A stretch of DNA of 64,000 bases from Ursus arctos (Eukaryota; Chordata; Mammalia; Carnivora; Ursidae): NCBI RefSeq assembly GCF_023065955.2, contig NW_026623078.1:10116199-10180198 (forward strand), written 5' to 3'. Position 1 is the stretch's first letter, and the number at the start of each line of letters is the position of its first letter. A program made the translations under genes and the position numbers. This document shows positions 22,050 to 33,139 of the stretch, in pieces. The notes beneath the pieces are model-generated. The model searched no databases. It saw only the letters and a list, made by a program, of their open reading frames with translations, and was not told where the DNA came from.

Positions 22050-23870
22050 ATTTAAAGTAGTGTAAGATGTTTCAGAAAAAATTATATCTACAATAATATG
22101 TTTTATTGCTGAAAGTTTCCCAGAATGTATTCTGAAAATATTAGTTTCATATATGTCAATATATATTGTGTCATAAAAGGGTTTTATGGGCAATTGGTTT
22201 TGGGAAATTCAGGGTAAAACAAATTTAGACATCTATTTATGGTAGGACTTCTGGGTAACTTTAACAGATGAAGTACGGAGTGAAACTAGAAAAAGGGCAT
22301 GTGGAATGAAAATGTCCAGGTGTGCATTAGCAGGTGCACTTCTCAGGAGGGTTGGATGGTCCAGAGAATGCTCCCTATGGAAACCCATCATAGCCCAAAC
22401 CTGCAGAGCCTGTTCTCAGTCAGCAAATCATTGTGTCTAACTATACCTTTTCTCTTCCAAAATGATTTCGGGGTTGCTAAGGGCTGTGTATTTCAAGACA
22501 TATTTGGTGAATTAAAATTTAAAGAATCTTACTAAATATAACTGCAACATAAGATTTAGAATGTCTGAATTCATAGTGATCTCAGATGCTGAGATCATTC
22601 ATCAGCGTTCAAGAGATGTTTTCATTCTTCGTTTATGGTAGTGTTAGATGAAAGGATTGCTAAAATTTCTTGGAATTTTGTATTAGGGATCCTTGACTTA
22701 GTTTACCTTTATATGCTATTTAGTGTTGACTTTATGATGCAATGCTATTCAACTAAGTTTCAATGAATTGTCACAAAATACATAGCAACATTCGCCTTCA
22801 AGATCCTTGTAATTTTTTCTGGGTTGTAGAGTTGGCACACGGTCTCTACAACTCCTGATAATGTTTTTGTTTCTGTTTTTGTTTTTAATTGTGCTTAGGA
22901 GAAGAACACTATGAAGCTGAGCTGAATGTTTTGGTCTTTCACAGACCTTGTAAGATAGCTCTCCAATAACCATTACAGACAGGTTGTCCATGGACATAAA
23001 TCATAGGTGGTCCACGAGGAGGGGACTGTTACTTTCAGTTTGGGGAAAGATTTATCCTGTTTTACAACAGCGTTGTTGTGTGCCTGCAATACTTGCAAAA
23101 ACATATTTACACATTCAACATCTTCATTTGTTGATACGTAATTTGAACAGTTTTTGTCATTGTTTCTGACAAATTAACAAGGTTGAGAATTTGCTAACTT
23201 GCTTCTTTCATCATTTTTCTTTTCTTTTCTTTCTTTTTTTTATTCTTTTATTTATCTTGGTGGTAGGGCACATGGAATTCACTTTCATTTATTTTTCAAT
23301 TAACAGCTTCTTTCAGAAACTGTATTTGTTCCCTGAGTCATTTATTCTTCTTATTTTATTTCAAAAATTGGGATGGAAAGAGAATTGGAAAGATCTACTA
23401 CTGTTTTTGACAGCTATTATTAATTTTCAAGATTCATATCCCAGTTTACTATACAGCAATAATTCATCCAAATGTACCTTTCAGTCAGTGGCAGATCTAA
23501 TAAGATTTTATATCTTTTTTGAGGGGAAAGCAGGGCCTTCTTTGAAGGCTCCGTGTGTAAATATTTATGTGGAAAATGAAGGAATGGGAAGAGAAGACTT
23601 CTTTGTTTTTGTAAAGTGAGGTAAGTGCTGTTGATGCAAAGCAAACCACTCACTTATTTTCTGCATTTTTACGTTTTAATATTTATTTCCAAAATATTTT
23701 CCTTGATTTTTCCCAGGCCAAGAGGCTGACTGAGGCAAACTGCTTCCTGTGTTTGTGAAACTTAGATGTAAGTGTGTGTGTTTGGGAGGGACAGGGGAAG
23801 GAGAAATAAAACATGACACTGGTCAATGTTCAGCAAAGAATTTTACAATCTCACGACAAAAGAAAAGTGA
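22050..23870. other. AT-rich single-copy stretch
   Basis: Includes a pyrimidine-rich tract (23,205-23,245). The 142-codon plus frame at 23,191-23,619 begins in that tract with a Phe/Leu run and has no recognisable domain; not called a gene. Confidence 0.45.
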
Positions 23871-23874
23871 CTTA

Positions 23875-24290
23875 AACTTGTCCAAGGAAGCCTTTTTCTA
23901 AGGAGGTAAGATTTAAACTGAGCTGTGATCAATAAAACAAAGCCAAGTACTGAAGAGTGGGGAATAGGTCACGAAGCAGCTGGAGGGGAGTTGCCCCGGT
24001 GCTTGTTCAAAGAACCAAAGGAGAGAGGAAGGGCACCGTGGATCCTGGTCATGTGGAGAATTTTAAAGCCAAGGAGAGGAGTTTCAACTTAATTCTGAGT
24101 ACAAGAGGAAGCCACCAGCAGGTTTTAAGCAAGATTAAATGGCATGATTCCATTTGTTTTGAAGAGATCACTGTCTATATTATGTGCAAAAAAGAATTGC
24201 AGTCAAGGAGGCAGCTCAGAGACCAGGTGGGCTCTGTTCTAGTGACCCACAGGACAGGTGCTGATGCTTTGCACAGAGGACATGCTGGTG
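23875..24290 (-). mobile_element. L2 LINE fragment
   Basis: Same family and orientation as 2,200-3,235: gtggagaattttaaagccaa, agtttcaacttaattctgag, gaagccaccagcaggtttta and agagatcactgtctatatta follow the antisense L2 3' order (3' UTR first, then the C-terminal RT region). The 114-codon frame at 23,957-24,301 is L2-derived noise. Confidence 0.65.
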
Positions 24291-24664
24291 AGGAAAAATA
24301 GATGTATTTTGGGCTCTGAGCTCATGATTTAATTACAAGGTGTGGAAAAGCACAGTCATTCCAAACCACCCAATTCAAAGAGAAGGAAGACCACGCTGAA
24401 AGGGAAAGCCGGTGGGAAGTAGAGAGCTGAGAGATACGGTTCTAGAGGATGAAGTAAGGATGGATCTGACATCCCCTCAGAATCCCTAATCAGACTCAGT
24501 GCATAAAAGCAGGCACACAACTGTAAAACATCTTTGTACCACTCCTTGTACTACACCCATAAGAATTTTAGAGGATTTTCTTCAGAAATAAAAAATAGTC
24601 TCATAAAACAAACAAAAAGTACACAGACTGTACTTTTGTTCATTCTCCCTTTAAATGTAAAATC

Positions 24665-24845
24665 CTACTTTTGAAGACAGAAAGGATCTTAAAGTCTGTT
24701 AAAATCTAAGCCTTCATTCTGGCAAACGAAGATGCTCACATCCGGAAAGGGTTACACCATATGCAAGGCCCCTTGACCAACAGTGTGCTGATTAGACCTA
24801 GGACCTCATTCTTCTGCTGCCCATTCCAGTACTAGTTATATCAGA
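24665..24845 (-). repeat. MIR-class SINE fragment
   Basis: agaaaggatcttaaagtctg, gcaaacgaagatgctcacat and tgctgattagacctaggacc correspond to the antisense MIR core and head. Diverged. Confidence 0.5.
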
Positions 24846-25204
24846 GTTTTATACTGAATTAAGAGCTTGAAGGAAATGTTTCAAGAGAAAAATTAAGTAG
24901 GAAAACAGAGCAGAAGAATAATGGGTGTGTGGACAGAAACTTGGAGGTTAAGGGGCAGGCCATTTGGTCTGGGCATTTGGCTTGGGCAGGGTTCTCTAAG
25001 GCTAGAGATACTCATGGAGATGTTACTGTGGATCACTTACCTTTCCTCAAAGGAAGACAAAACATAAATACTGTCTCTCCTCTTGACCCTCACTGTGGTC
25101 TCTGCCACCTAATGATCCCATGCTGCAGCACCAAAACATTCTGTCTTCCATCCTCAGATGCTGAGGGTCAGGGCCTCCTTGGGAACGTAGTTAGGTGTGC
25201 TGCT

Positions 25205-25310
25205 CTGTGTATGCACGTGTTTCTCTCTCATTTGTCTTCCCTGTTAGATGGCAAATTGCTCCAAGGCAGAAACTGTGTTACGATAAACTCAGAAGAAGGT
25301 TGCAGTAAGT
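25205..25310 (+). repeat. Possible L2 3'-end fragment
   Basis: ccctgttagatggcaaattg and gcagaaactgtgttacgata resemble the L2 3' UTR phrase around CTAGACTGTAAGCTCC and GGCAGGGACTGTGTC. Weak. It lies within the 150-codon frame 24,929-25,381, the longest in the window, and weakens the case for that frame being coding. Confidence 0.35.
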
Positions 25311-25959
25311 GGATGTTGAGACTAGTGGGAAAGAGACCCTGCCCGGGGTATAATGCCACCTCTCCTACACACAGTCTTTGAAGTGTGAATCCTGACTTCC
25401 ATTCTGCTTTTCTACTGTTGATCGTGTCATAGGTAGAACATGGAAAGGGAGGAATTCACAGCAAAAATTACTCAAAGTTGAGATTAGAAGACAAGAAAAC
25501 ACACACAGTTTCTGAGGTAGACACATAGAGGCTAAAACACTGCTTTAGAGTCTAGGAGGTCCTAAATTTCTTTCCTGGGAAAGCAGCCCATAATCTTGGT
25601 AACCATGGACAGGTGAACTTGTTTGAGCATTAATTTTAATATCTTCATAATGGGAAGTAGAAATTGATCATGTTACAAAGATGAAGGGACAACCATTTAT
25701 GTTAATATGTGTATGATGCTTCACACAGATCAGCTTACTCACTGCTCATTCTCATTGTGTGTAAGTTGCTCATACCAAGATTCTGTGGTTTTGATGATAG
25801 TATTCTTTTTTTCCACAAGTCATTTTCATATCTTGCCCCTTCTACTTAACCTTTGCTCTTCCTTCTGGACCCTGTCTCTCTCTCCGTTTGTCTACACACA
25901 TATGTGCTTAGGACTTACTCATTCTTGGGTGTTTAGCTTGGTCTGAGTAGGCTCCCAGT

Positions 25960-26105
25960 TCTTAGCTGCTTGTGGCACTCCATGGCTGTAGTAGCATCAG
26001 TCTCCAGATTCTTTAGGCTCTGTGTGGGCCGGGACCATGTTTGTCCTGTTTATTGATGGCCCAGGCATGGAGGCTGTTCAATGCATATTGGTTGAGCGTC
26101 CAATA
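25960..26105 (+). repeat. L2 3'-end fragment
   Basis: gattctttaggctctgtgtg, gccgggaccatgtttgtcct and tgttcaatgcatattggttg follow the L2 3' end (up to the CAATAAATATTTGTTGA terminus). Confidence 0.6.
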
Positions 26106-26171
26106 AGAACTGTGCAGTGTCCATACTCACACCTCATGAGTGTGCAAGCAGCATATGCATGGTATTTATAG

Positions 26172-26174
<3 letters not shown>

Positions 26175-26209
<35 letters not shown>
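26175..26209. repeat. (TG)17 microsatellite
   Basis: Uninterrupted TG dinucleotides. Confidence 0.98.
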
Positions 26210-26212
<3 letters not shown>

Positions 26213-26579
26213 AAGACAGCCAGGCAGATGCACATGGTTACTTATATCTACAGATTATTTCTTTGGGGAAACGTCTATCCTGCTAATGGAGCTTGCTGTT
26301 AAGAAGCAATCATCGTACCTAGATCGAAAGCACAAAATTTGCTGAATGTTGCTTGGCAGGCATACTTCATGCCATTAGGGTACTAGGCGGCACTGAGCCT
26401 CTTGAAATTCAGGGATAGAGTGAGTGAAGGGAAAAGACAAACCAGGAAAATATTGTGTTCTTGGTTCAGTTGTTTGAACAGATGCATTTTGCATCTACAT
26501 TCTCTAAATAATCACCTTAAACTTTCATTTCTCTTTGCTGTTTTCAGTGTGTTCATTGTGTCAGATTGTAAATCATGTT

Positions 26580-26785
26580 CCTTTAAAAAATTTAGCTATG
26601 GTAAATTACATATGACAAAATTTTTCATCTTAACCATTCTTAAATAGTTTACTAATATTAAGTACATTCATACTGTTGGGCAACCAATTTCCAGAACCAT
26701 TTTATCTTGCAAAATTGGAGCTATATCCATTAAATAACACCCCATTTTCCTCACAACCAGCCCCTGGCAATGGCTATACTACATC
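26580..26785 (-). mobile_element. L1 LINE 3' UTR fragment
   Basis: Antisense L1 3' UTR: ttacatatgacaaaattttt, catcttaaccattcttaaat, gggcaaccaatttccagaac and ccagcccctggcaatggcta in consensus order. Truncated at both sides. Confidence 0.75.
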
Positions 26786-26789
26786 GTAT

Positions 26790-27270
26790 TTGAATTTGAT
26801 TCTGTAGACACTGTTGTACTTTAATTAAGGCCTGCTTGATACTGTAAAGAAACCAAGTGTTTGGACCAGCGATCGTTCTCATGTACACGCTCTGGATCCA
26901 TTCATTCTGAAATTTTCGTGAATACCTCAGCTCTGAGAAGACTGATCCCTTTGCTCTTCTGACTTACACGTGGGCTCGGTCTCATACAAAATGCCCTGAC
27001 CCAAATCTGTCTTCACTAATTCCTCCATATCCAGCCCCAGGGCCCTGATGTCTCCAGCAGAGGAGACTTTACCTCCTGACCTCCTGGTCCACAGTTGGGG
27101 GGCATCTTTGTTGCCCAGAGAGTTGCCTTGTGAAGGGTAGTATGAGCTCCCAACTTTATTCATTAAAAACTATGTTATAAATTATACTTGGGTGTGGTTG
27201 AAATAAAATTTAATTTCAGGTACTTTTTAATGAAGTGGTTCTGTGGTTTAGACCAAAAAATTAAATTTAA
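26790..27270. other. Intergenic sequence, nothing recognised
   Basis: No coding or repeat signal I can support; the 78-codon minus frame 26,927-27,163 has no recognisable domain. Confidence 0.4.
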
Positions 27271-27271
27271 T

Positions 27272-27471
27272 ATGGGATAGGCTGGTGATGGGTATTAAGG
27301 AGGGCATGTATTGCATGGCGCACTGGGTGTTATACACAAGTAATGAATCGTGGAACTTTACATCAAAAACTAGGGATGTACTGTATGGTGACTAACATAA
27401 TATAATGAAAAAATATTAAGAAAAAAATCACCACCACCACCAACAACAAAAATCAAAATAAATAAATAAAT
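27272..27471 (+). mobile_element. Carnivore L1 3' UTR (5' truncated)
   Basis: gatgggtattaaggagggca, gcactgggtgttatacacaa and tggtgactaacataatataa form the 3' UTR end of the carnivore-lineage L1, followed by an A-rich tail with CACCAC and AAAT units (27,428-27,471). I could not find a clear target duplication. The same 3' end occurs inverted at 29,083-29,221. Confidence 0.8.
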
Positions 27472-28102
27472 AACACAGTCTTTAGGAAAATGTGCTCCTA
27501 AGACTTAGAAACATTAAACCTAACTTTTGGTAAATGTTCATTCACTAACTGTACACTTGTAAGGTTTCTGTTGTGTTTTTCTCGATCTTGTTTGAAAAAA
27601 AGTATTTTTTTTTTTCCTTAGAGAAGACCTGTATTTCTAATAAAAATGGTGTGGATTCCCACTACAGGGCCTCATCTTTATAACTGCCAGTCTAGAGCTG
27701 GTGTACACATAAGACAGTGAAAAGCAATGTGTTTGTCTCTGGGGAGCTAAGGAAGAGATGCTTTTAAGTGTCTAACCTCTATCCAGGCTGGGTTCCTGAT
27801 AGGCATTGAATTGAGTCCCCGGCAGGCCTGGGTATTAATCTGGGCAAAAGGAAAGGCGTATGAGTTAAAGAAGTATCAGAGAACAAGAACAAACAACAGT
27901 ATTTGAATAATCTTAGCAATAGCAGAAGAAAAGGAAAAGAAGAAAGGGGGAGAGAAACAAATAAACTGGCGCCAGATCCCTATACAAGCCTCATAATTAG
28001 AAGAACCAGATAATACAGATTCAAATAGGGACCACTGGACTCTCCACTGGCTTCAGGCTCAGAAACTTTGCCTGTTGCTTTGATAGACCATGAAAGTCAT
28101 TG

Positions 28103-28137
28103 GTTTTTTTTTTTGTTTTGTTTTGTTTTTTTTTGTC
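28103..28137. repeat. T-rich / (TTTTG)n simple repeat
   Basis: T run followed by ttttg units. Confidence 0.9.
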
Positions 28138-28548
28138 TTGAAGGCAGGCTAGACTGGAATGATAAAGAGTCTGGACTCTATGACATTTAGGTTTCTAATA
28201 TTACACTATTACTTTCAAGGGCATTATTGATTAGAATAAGTCAAAAAGATGAACCGGTATCATTTGTTTTAGTCTGTCCTGCATTATGGTTAGTTGTTTA
28301 CTTGTCTGCCACCGACTATGTTAAATGCAATATTAGAGAAGATGGCCATTTTACCACTACAACCTAGTATTTAATTCGATTGAATAGCTTTATCTTTTTA
28401 GGTGATCAATAATAGTTAAAATAATATAATTCATTCATCTTTTTATGCATTTTTACTTGTTTTATGAAATGTTTTTCTGTTCCTTAAAGTTTCATGAAAA
28501 TGTTTTTCTTTCAGTTAAGTAATTAAATATGTTGCGTGCTCGTGCCTC

Positions 28549-28579
<31 letters not shown>

Positions 28580-28609
28580 GTGTGTGTGCGTGTGTGTGTG
28601 TGTGTGTGT
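28549..28609. repeat. (TG)n microsatellite with CG interruptions
   Basis: Sixty-one bases of alternating purine-pyrimidine TG/CG with two TGCG interruptions. Confidence 0.97.
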
Positions 28610-29068
28610 ATAAAAGGACCTAGAAATCCTTGCCCTTGTTGGGCTTTCAGAGTATATAAACTTTCAAAAAAAATTTTTGTAGTGAAATAAGAGTATTAAG
28701 AAATAAAATGCTACTTTTAGAATATCTTTGTCTTAAGTTTATCTTTATGTTTGGGATGAGGATACTACTAATATTTTACCACAGATCTTTTTTAAGCAAA
28801 ATAACCAAATCTAATCTGTGGAGAAAATAATAGCTTTAAAAGTAAAAGTCTTTGAGAAAAAAATGAGTGTGGTTATCAAAATAACCTGGTCCAAAATTTC
28901 ATGTCTCCTTTTAAGTTAAAGAACATTATTCTTCCATTTCTGCATGAAGTTACTTATAAGGCAAAAGTTTGTCTGTGTTTGGGAAGTTTACCTGAGAATG
29001 TGAGGTCTTTCAACTGTAATATGAATGGGTACCTCAGTGGTATTCAACTGCTTAAGAAGTCAGCCTTT
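28610..29068. other. AT-rich sequence, nothing recognised
   Basis: No repeat or coding region recognised before the truncated L1. Confidence 0.4.
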
Positions 29069-29082
29069 GAATCTTACTTTTT

Positions 29083-29221
29083 TTTTTAAATGTTTTTTTA
29101 TTATATTATGTTAGTCACCATACAGTACATCCCTGGTTTCTGATGTAAAGTTCGATGATTCATTAATTGCGTATAACACCCAGTGCACCATGCAATACAT
29201 GCCCTCCTTACTACCCATCTA
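29083..29221 (-). mobile_element. Severely 5'-truncated carnivore L1
   Basis: About 140 bp of antisense L1 3' UTR (atgttagtcaccatacagta, cagtgcaccatgcaatacat) with the T-rich tail at 29,078-29,090. A duplication aatcttactttt occurs at 29,070-29,081 and 29,222-29,233, giving a clean target-primed insertion. Confidence 0.9.
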
Positions 29222-29258
29222 AATCTTACTTTTTAAGCATTCAAGATATTTTGTGGAG

Positions 29259-29660
29259 TGTTAAATAACAAAAATTCAGACATGTAAATTTAAAGATCAA
29301 ATTGGCTTTATTCAACAATTTGTGAATCTGGCAACATCCCACCTAGCAATAGAAAGGAGTTTTGCATAGCTGTAGGAAAGGACAAGTTTTTGAATACAGA
29401 AAGAGGGTGGGAAAAATTATTAGCAAAGAATGCATTGTTTCAGGCAAGGCATTGTTTCTACTCTCCTAAAGGAGAAAGAAGGAGTCTGTGGGGCAGATTA
29501 TGTCACCAGTGCTGACCAGGTAACTCCATGTTGACTGATTAAAGTTTACATTCCTGGGAGAGGTTGAAGCTGCAGTTAGGTTAGGTATTAAGCCTTGGTT
29601 TGCTGATGTGGAGTTTAGCATAAGTGACTCCATTTTGGGCCTGCTGTCTCCTTTTTAACA
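29259..29660 (-). repeat. 3' LTR of the class I provirus
   Basis: About 402 bp, starting (minus strand) TGTTAAAAAGGAGACAGC and ending in TTAACA. AATAAA lies at the complement of ctttattcaac near 29,310. Shares many blocks with the 5' LTR remnant, for example ttattagcaaagaatgcatt (29,417 and 35,331) and gtttagcataagtgactcc. Confidence 0.9.
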
Positions 29661-29801
29661 GTTCTCCCCTTTTGATCATTCACAGTATAAGTAAGAAATG
29701 TGATCAAAATTTAAGGCATTGGCACCACTCAGCCAATTCTTGTACATTTTGTTGATCTTCTTTGTGGTATTCACAGGTCATGATGACTTCAGATTCACAA
29801 T

Positions 29802-30004
29802 CTTTTTTTTTTTTTTTAAGATTTTATTTATTTATTTGACAGAGAGAGAGACAGCGAGATAGGGAACACAAGCAGAGGGAATGGGAGAGGGAGAAGCAGG
29901 CTCCCACCAAGCAGGGAGCCTGATGTGGGGCTCGATCCCAGGACCCTAGGATCATGACCTGAGCCAAAGGCAGACACTTAATGAGTGAGCCACCCAGGCA
30001 CCCC
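29802..30004 (-). mobile_element. Can-SINE inside the provirus
   Basis: Flanked by cagattcacaat at 29,790-29,801 and 30,005-30,016. It separates the 3' LTR region from the end of env. The 89-codon frame at 29,952-30,221 joins env remnant to SINE and is not a gene. Confidence 0.96.
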
Positions 30005-30019
30005 CAGATTCACAATTTT

Positions 30020-30620
30020 TAAGTTGGACATGCTCTTCATTCCTTTTCTGAATTTCCAGTTTTAGGGAGATTATTTGCTTGCTGGTTGGTGGCTGTGAAC
30101 ATGCATTTAAAGTTTTTGAGAGAATACAGTGCACCAAGGAGATACCACGATTATTATAAGCAGGATAATTCTTAATGTTTGGAGTGCATTTTGGAGCAAT
30201 GGTCTCTAAGACCCAAACCACTCAGAATCAAGTAAGTGAAAGGAAGACTGTGCTGAAGGAATCCTCTCTTTAAGCCACTAGCTAGAGCTTAGTTATCTTA
30301 AGTAATTGAGTTTCAACTTTCCCGGAAGTATTTTTTTTCAACTTTCTCAGAAATATTAATCCAGGTGCAACAGATGGTGTTAGCCACAGCACAGACACTT
30401 CCTTGCTCAGCTAAAAGATAATCAAGGGTTATTATTCTATCATCAGAAAAAAACTGGCTAAAGAATCTAAGCATCTTTGTTGGGCAGCCGTTGCTAGCAA
30501 TGGATTCTACAATATTGTTAAGAGTTAAGGAGAGATTTCTGATCATATTTTCATTACACTTACTCCTAACCAGGGAAGTATGGCCCTGCCAAAGGAGATG
30601 AACCCTGAATTGTGAATGCC
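30020..30620 (-). pseudogene. env transmembrane subunit remnant
   Basis: A 77-codon minus frame (30,313-30,546) carries the region after the heptad-repeat stretch of a gamma-type TM protein, including a CX6CC motif (codons at 30,367-30,393), the cysteine pattern that pairs with SU in class I Env. Further hydrophobic and cytoplasmic-tail-like sequence lies toward 30,030 in other frames. Stops and frame changes occur on both sides. Only about 400 bp separate it from the integrase end, so nearly all of SU is missing. It cannot encode a functional Env. Confidence 0.8.
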
Positions 30621-30999
30621 TCCTTGGTAGTTCCTTTTTGATTCAATAATGGGCTTAGTTTGTTTGTGGAAAGTTAGGGGCACAGTTAGATAATCTAAGA
30701 GATATTGCCCAGCTGTGTGCCAGCTATCTAGGCATTCATAGACGCAAGGAGAATGGTAACCACTACAGCAAAGAAAAACCCTGTGGGTGCACAGACCATC
30801 CCCAGGAAGATTGTATTATTAATGGATTCATTCACAGGAATTGCTGCATTTAGCCATTCAAGACAGAGTCAGTGATGTTTTCAGTGGATATAGAAAAACA
30901 AAAAAAGCGAAAAAAAAAAAAAAGCCCCCTTGCCTGAAATAACAAAGTTTTTTTAAATATCTTGCAAAGAGGTACTGCTGGTGAGAATTTTTACTGAAA

Positions 31000-32165
31000 A
31001 GGGGCACATCTGATCTAGATAATCATGGGCATGTGAAGGTGCAAGTATGTTAAGATTTATGTGGATAATCATGTTAGTTATAATCAGAGAAAGGAAAAAA
31101 CAAGGCACTGGATGCTCTGGCTGTAAGAGTTGAACGTGGTAAAAGGCTTCTAAGGGGGTCAACAGTGGTTTGTGGTGACATTGGGAATTGAAGGGAATTT
31201 GGTCACCAGGGGTCTCTAGCAACAGAGACGGATGGGAATCTTTGAAGACAAATCCAACAGTATGAAAATTTACCCCCCTTAGCAATGGCCTGGTAGATTC
31301 AGATGAGGCTGTTGTCTTTCCAGGCTAATGCCAGAGTAAAGGAAAGAATGAGAAGGAAAAAGACTTTACTTTCAGTTAAAGTCATGATCCTGGTGTCTTA
31401 TGTGGAAGCAATCTACCCTGGTGTCAGCTACTTCTTTTCCCTGTCAATGGAGTTTGTTTCCAAAAGTGGGAACTGTGAATAGTCAGCAAGGTGTGAAATG
31501 TCACACCTTAGGCAAAGGGAGTCTAGTATTTTCAGTAAGTTTAGAGATTTTAAGTTGGAGAACCTCATCAGTTCTTTCAACCTTGTCTGGTGACTGAGGG
31601 TGACAGGAGCACGTTGATAGTTCCAAGAAGTTTGCAAGGCTTTCATTAAGCTTGTATGATTTTCCAACTGAAGTGGGTGTCTCGATCACTGCAGATTATG
31701 GAAGGTACAACCCAAGTGGAAAACATGTTCACCAATAATCTCTTTGCCACTGTGAGGGCATGCCAAGTGGCAAAGGAAAGCTTCAACCCATCCAGAAAAC
31801 ATACATACCATAACAAGAATATATTGATAACCCATACTAACTGGTAGTTGAATGAAATCCAGCTACATGTATTCAATGGGTCCAGAGTAAGGAGGTCTCA
31901 GGCCTCTGGAGACAAAGGTTGTTTTTCCAGGATCATGGACCTGACAGGTCAGACATTATTGGTAGACTGTTTTCACAGTTCTATAGAAGGACCTCCACCA
32001 ATGTCTGTTCATAATTTGAGTCATCTTAAACATGCCATGGTGGGCAAAAGAATGCAAAAAATTGAAAAATGGGGTTTGCCAGGGAGCTGGGAGGAACCAA
32101 GTGGCCTTCTTGGGTTTCCCATAGCTCCAGCTGTTCATTGAATTTACCACCATTTTTTGCTCATC
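31000..32165 (-). pseudogene. Retroviral integrase remnant
   Basis: In order on the minus strand: the HHCC-like N-terminal part (frame 31,956-32,153), the catalytic core with a recognisable SDRDTHF block where the second catalytic Asp sits (frame 31,646-31,876), and the C-terminal core (frames 31,501-31,689 and 31,428-31,667, in different frames, showing a frameshift). A 110-codon open frame at 30,953-31,285 probably covers the C-terminal domain and its junction with env. Not functional. Confidence 0.85.
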
Positions 32166-32726
32166 TTAATGTCTCTGAATCAGGCACAGGCTATTGCCAT
32201 GTTACAAGGACATCAGGATGGCAAAAGTCTAGGAGTGAGGGATCATTTTTTGCAAAAACTGAATATACTTCATCTACATTCGGCTGGGGCATTTCCCTGA
32301 TGCTCAGGTTCAGTCTTTTTAGTGTAAGCCTCAGTTCTGATGACAGCAATTTTAGAAGGTAAGAGAATAGCAGTAAGAAGATCATTTACTTGTTGCTCAT
32401 TTTTATTTGTGGTCCCAGAGGATCTATGAAAACCCCTTTGCTTCCATAACATCCCCAAATCGTGGAGGACTGTAAAGGTATACCAGCTACCAGTGTAAAT
32501 ATTGACAGTTTGTCCTCCTGATAACTGTCACCCTCCTGATAACTGGCAAGCTCTGGCAAGAGTGTGGAGCTCTGCTTGTCAGGCAGATTGAGCTTGGGGG
32601 AGGGAGGTTTCTCCTTTCAAGTAGTTTATATTGGGTAGTAATAGCACTACCACCTTGGAAGTTCCCTTTTTCCTTTTTATGGTATCAACAAACAAGATTG
32701 GATCAGGATTAATTAAAAGGGTGTCT

Positions 32727-32931
32727 TGGGGGGCGCCTGGGTGGCACAGCGGTTAAGCGTCTGCCTTCGGCTCAGGGCGTGATCCCGGCGTTATGGGATT
32801 GAGCCCCACATCAGGCTCCTCCGCTATGAGCCTGCTCTTCCTCTCTCACTCCCCCTGCTTGTGTTCCCTCTCTCACTGGCTGTCTGTATCTCTGTCAAAT
32901 AAATAAATAAAATCTTAAAAAAAAAATAAAA
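32727..32931 (+). mobile_element. Can-SINE, arctoid-type subfamily (first of a tandem pair)
   Basis: Reads ggcgcctgggtggcacagcg, then gcgtgatcccggcgttatgg, then the CT-rich tract and AAATAAATAAATAAAATC tail. Flanked by ttaaaagggtgtct (32,713-32,726) and taaaagggtgtct (32,932-32,944). Confidence 0.97.
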
Positions 32932-32944
32932 TAAAAGGGTGTCT

Positions 32945-33139
32945 TGGGGTGCCGGGGTGGCTCAGTCATTAAGCGTCTGCCTTGATCCCAGGGTGCTGGG
33001 ATCAAGCCCTGCATCAGGCTCCCTACTCCACTGGGAGCCTGCTTCTTCCTCTCCCACTCCTCCCCTCCCCCCGCTTGTGTTCCCTCTCTCGCTCGCTATC
33101 TCTCTGTCAAATGAATAAATAAAATCTTTAAAAAAAAAA
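32945..33139 (+). mobile_element. Can-SINE (second of a tandem pair, same target site)
   Basis: Starts tggggtgccggggtggctca and ends in aaataaaatctttaaaaaaa. Flanked by the same duplicated target at 32,932-32,944 and 33,140-33,153, so the site carries three copies of the target sequence and two SINEs. Confidence 0.97.

Noticed and set aside
23191..23619. 142-codon plus-strand open frame with a hydrophobic N-terminus
   Set aside because: The hydrophobic run is simply translation of a pyrimidine-rich tract (TTTCTTTT); the rest has no domain and no supporting signals.
24929..25381. 150-codon plus-strand open frame, the longest in the window
   Set aside because: No signal peptide, domain or recognisable homology; its second half overlaps an L2-like 3' end. 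Length is within what chance gives over 64 kb in six frames.
30953..31285. 110-codon minus frame considered as a standalone gene
   Set aside because: It lies in the provirus at the integrase-env junction and is flanked by broken frames; a pol/env remnant.
32727..33139. tRNA-Lys-like heads of Can-SINEs as possible tRNA genes
   Set aside because: The tRNA-like part is diverged, lacks a complete cloverleaf and is followed by the SINE body and A-tail. The same applies to all other Can-SINEs here.
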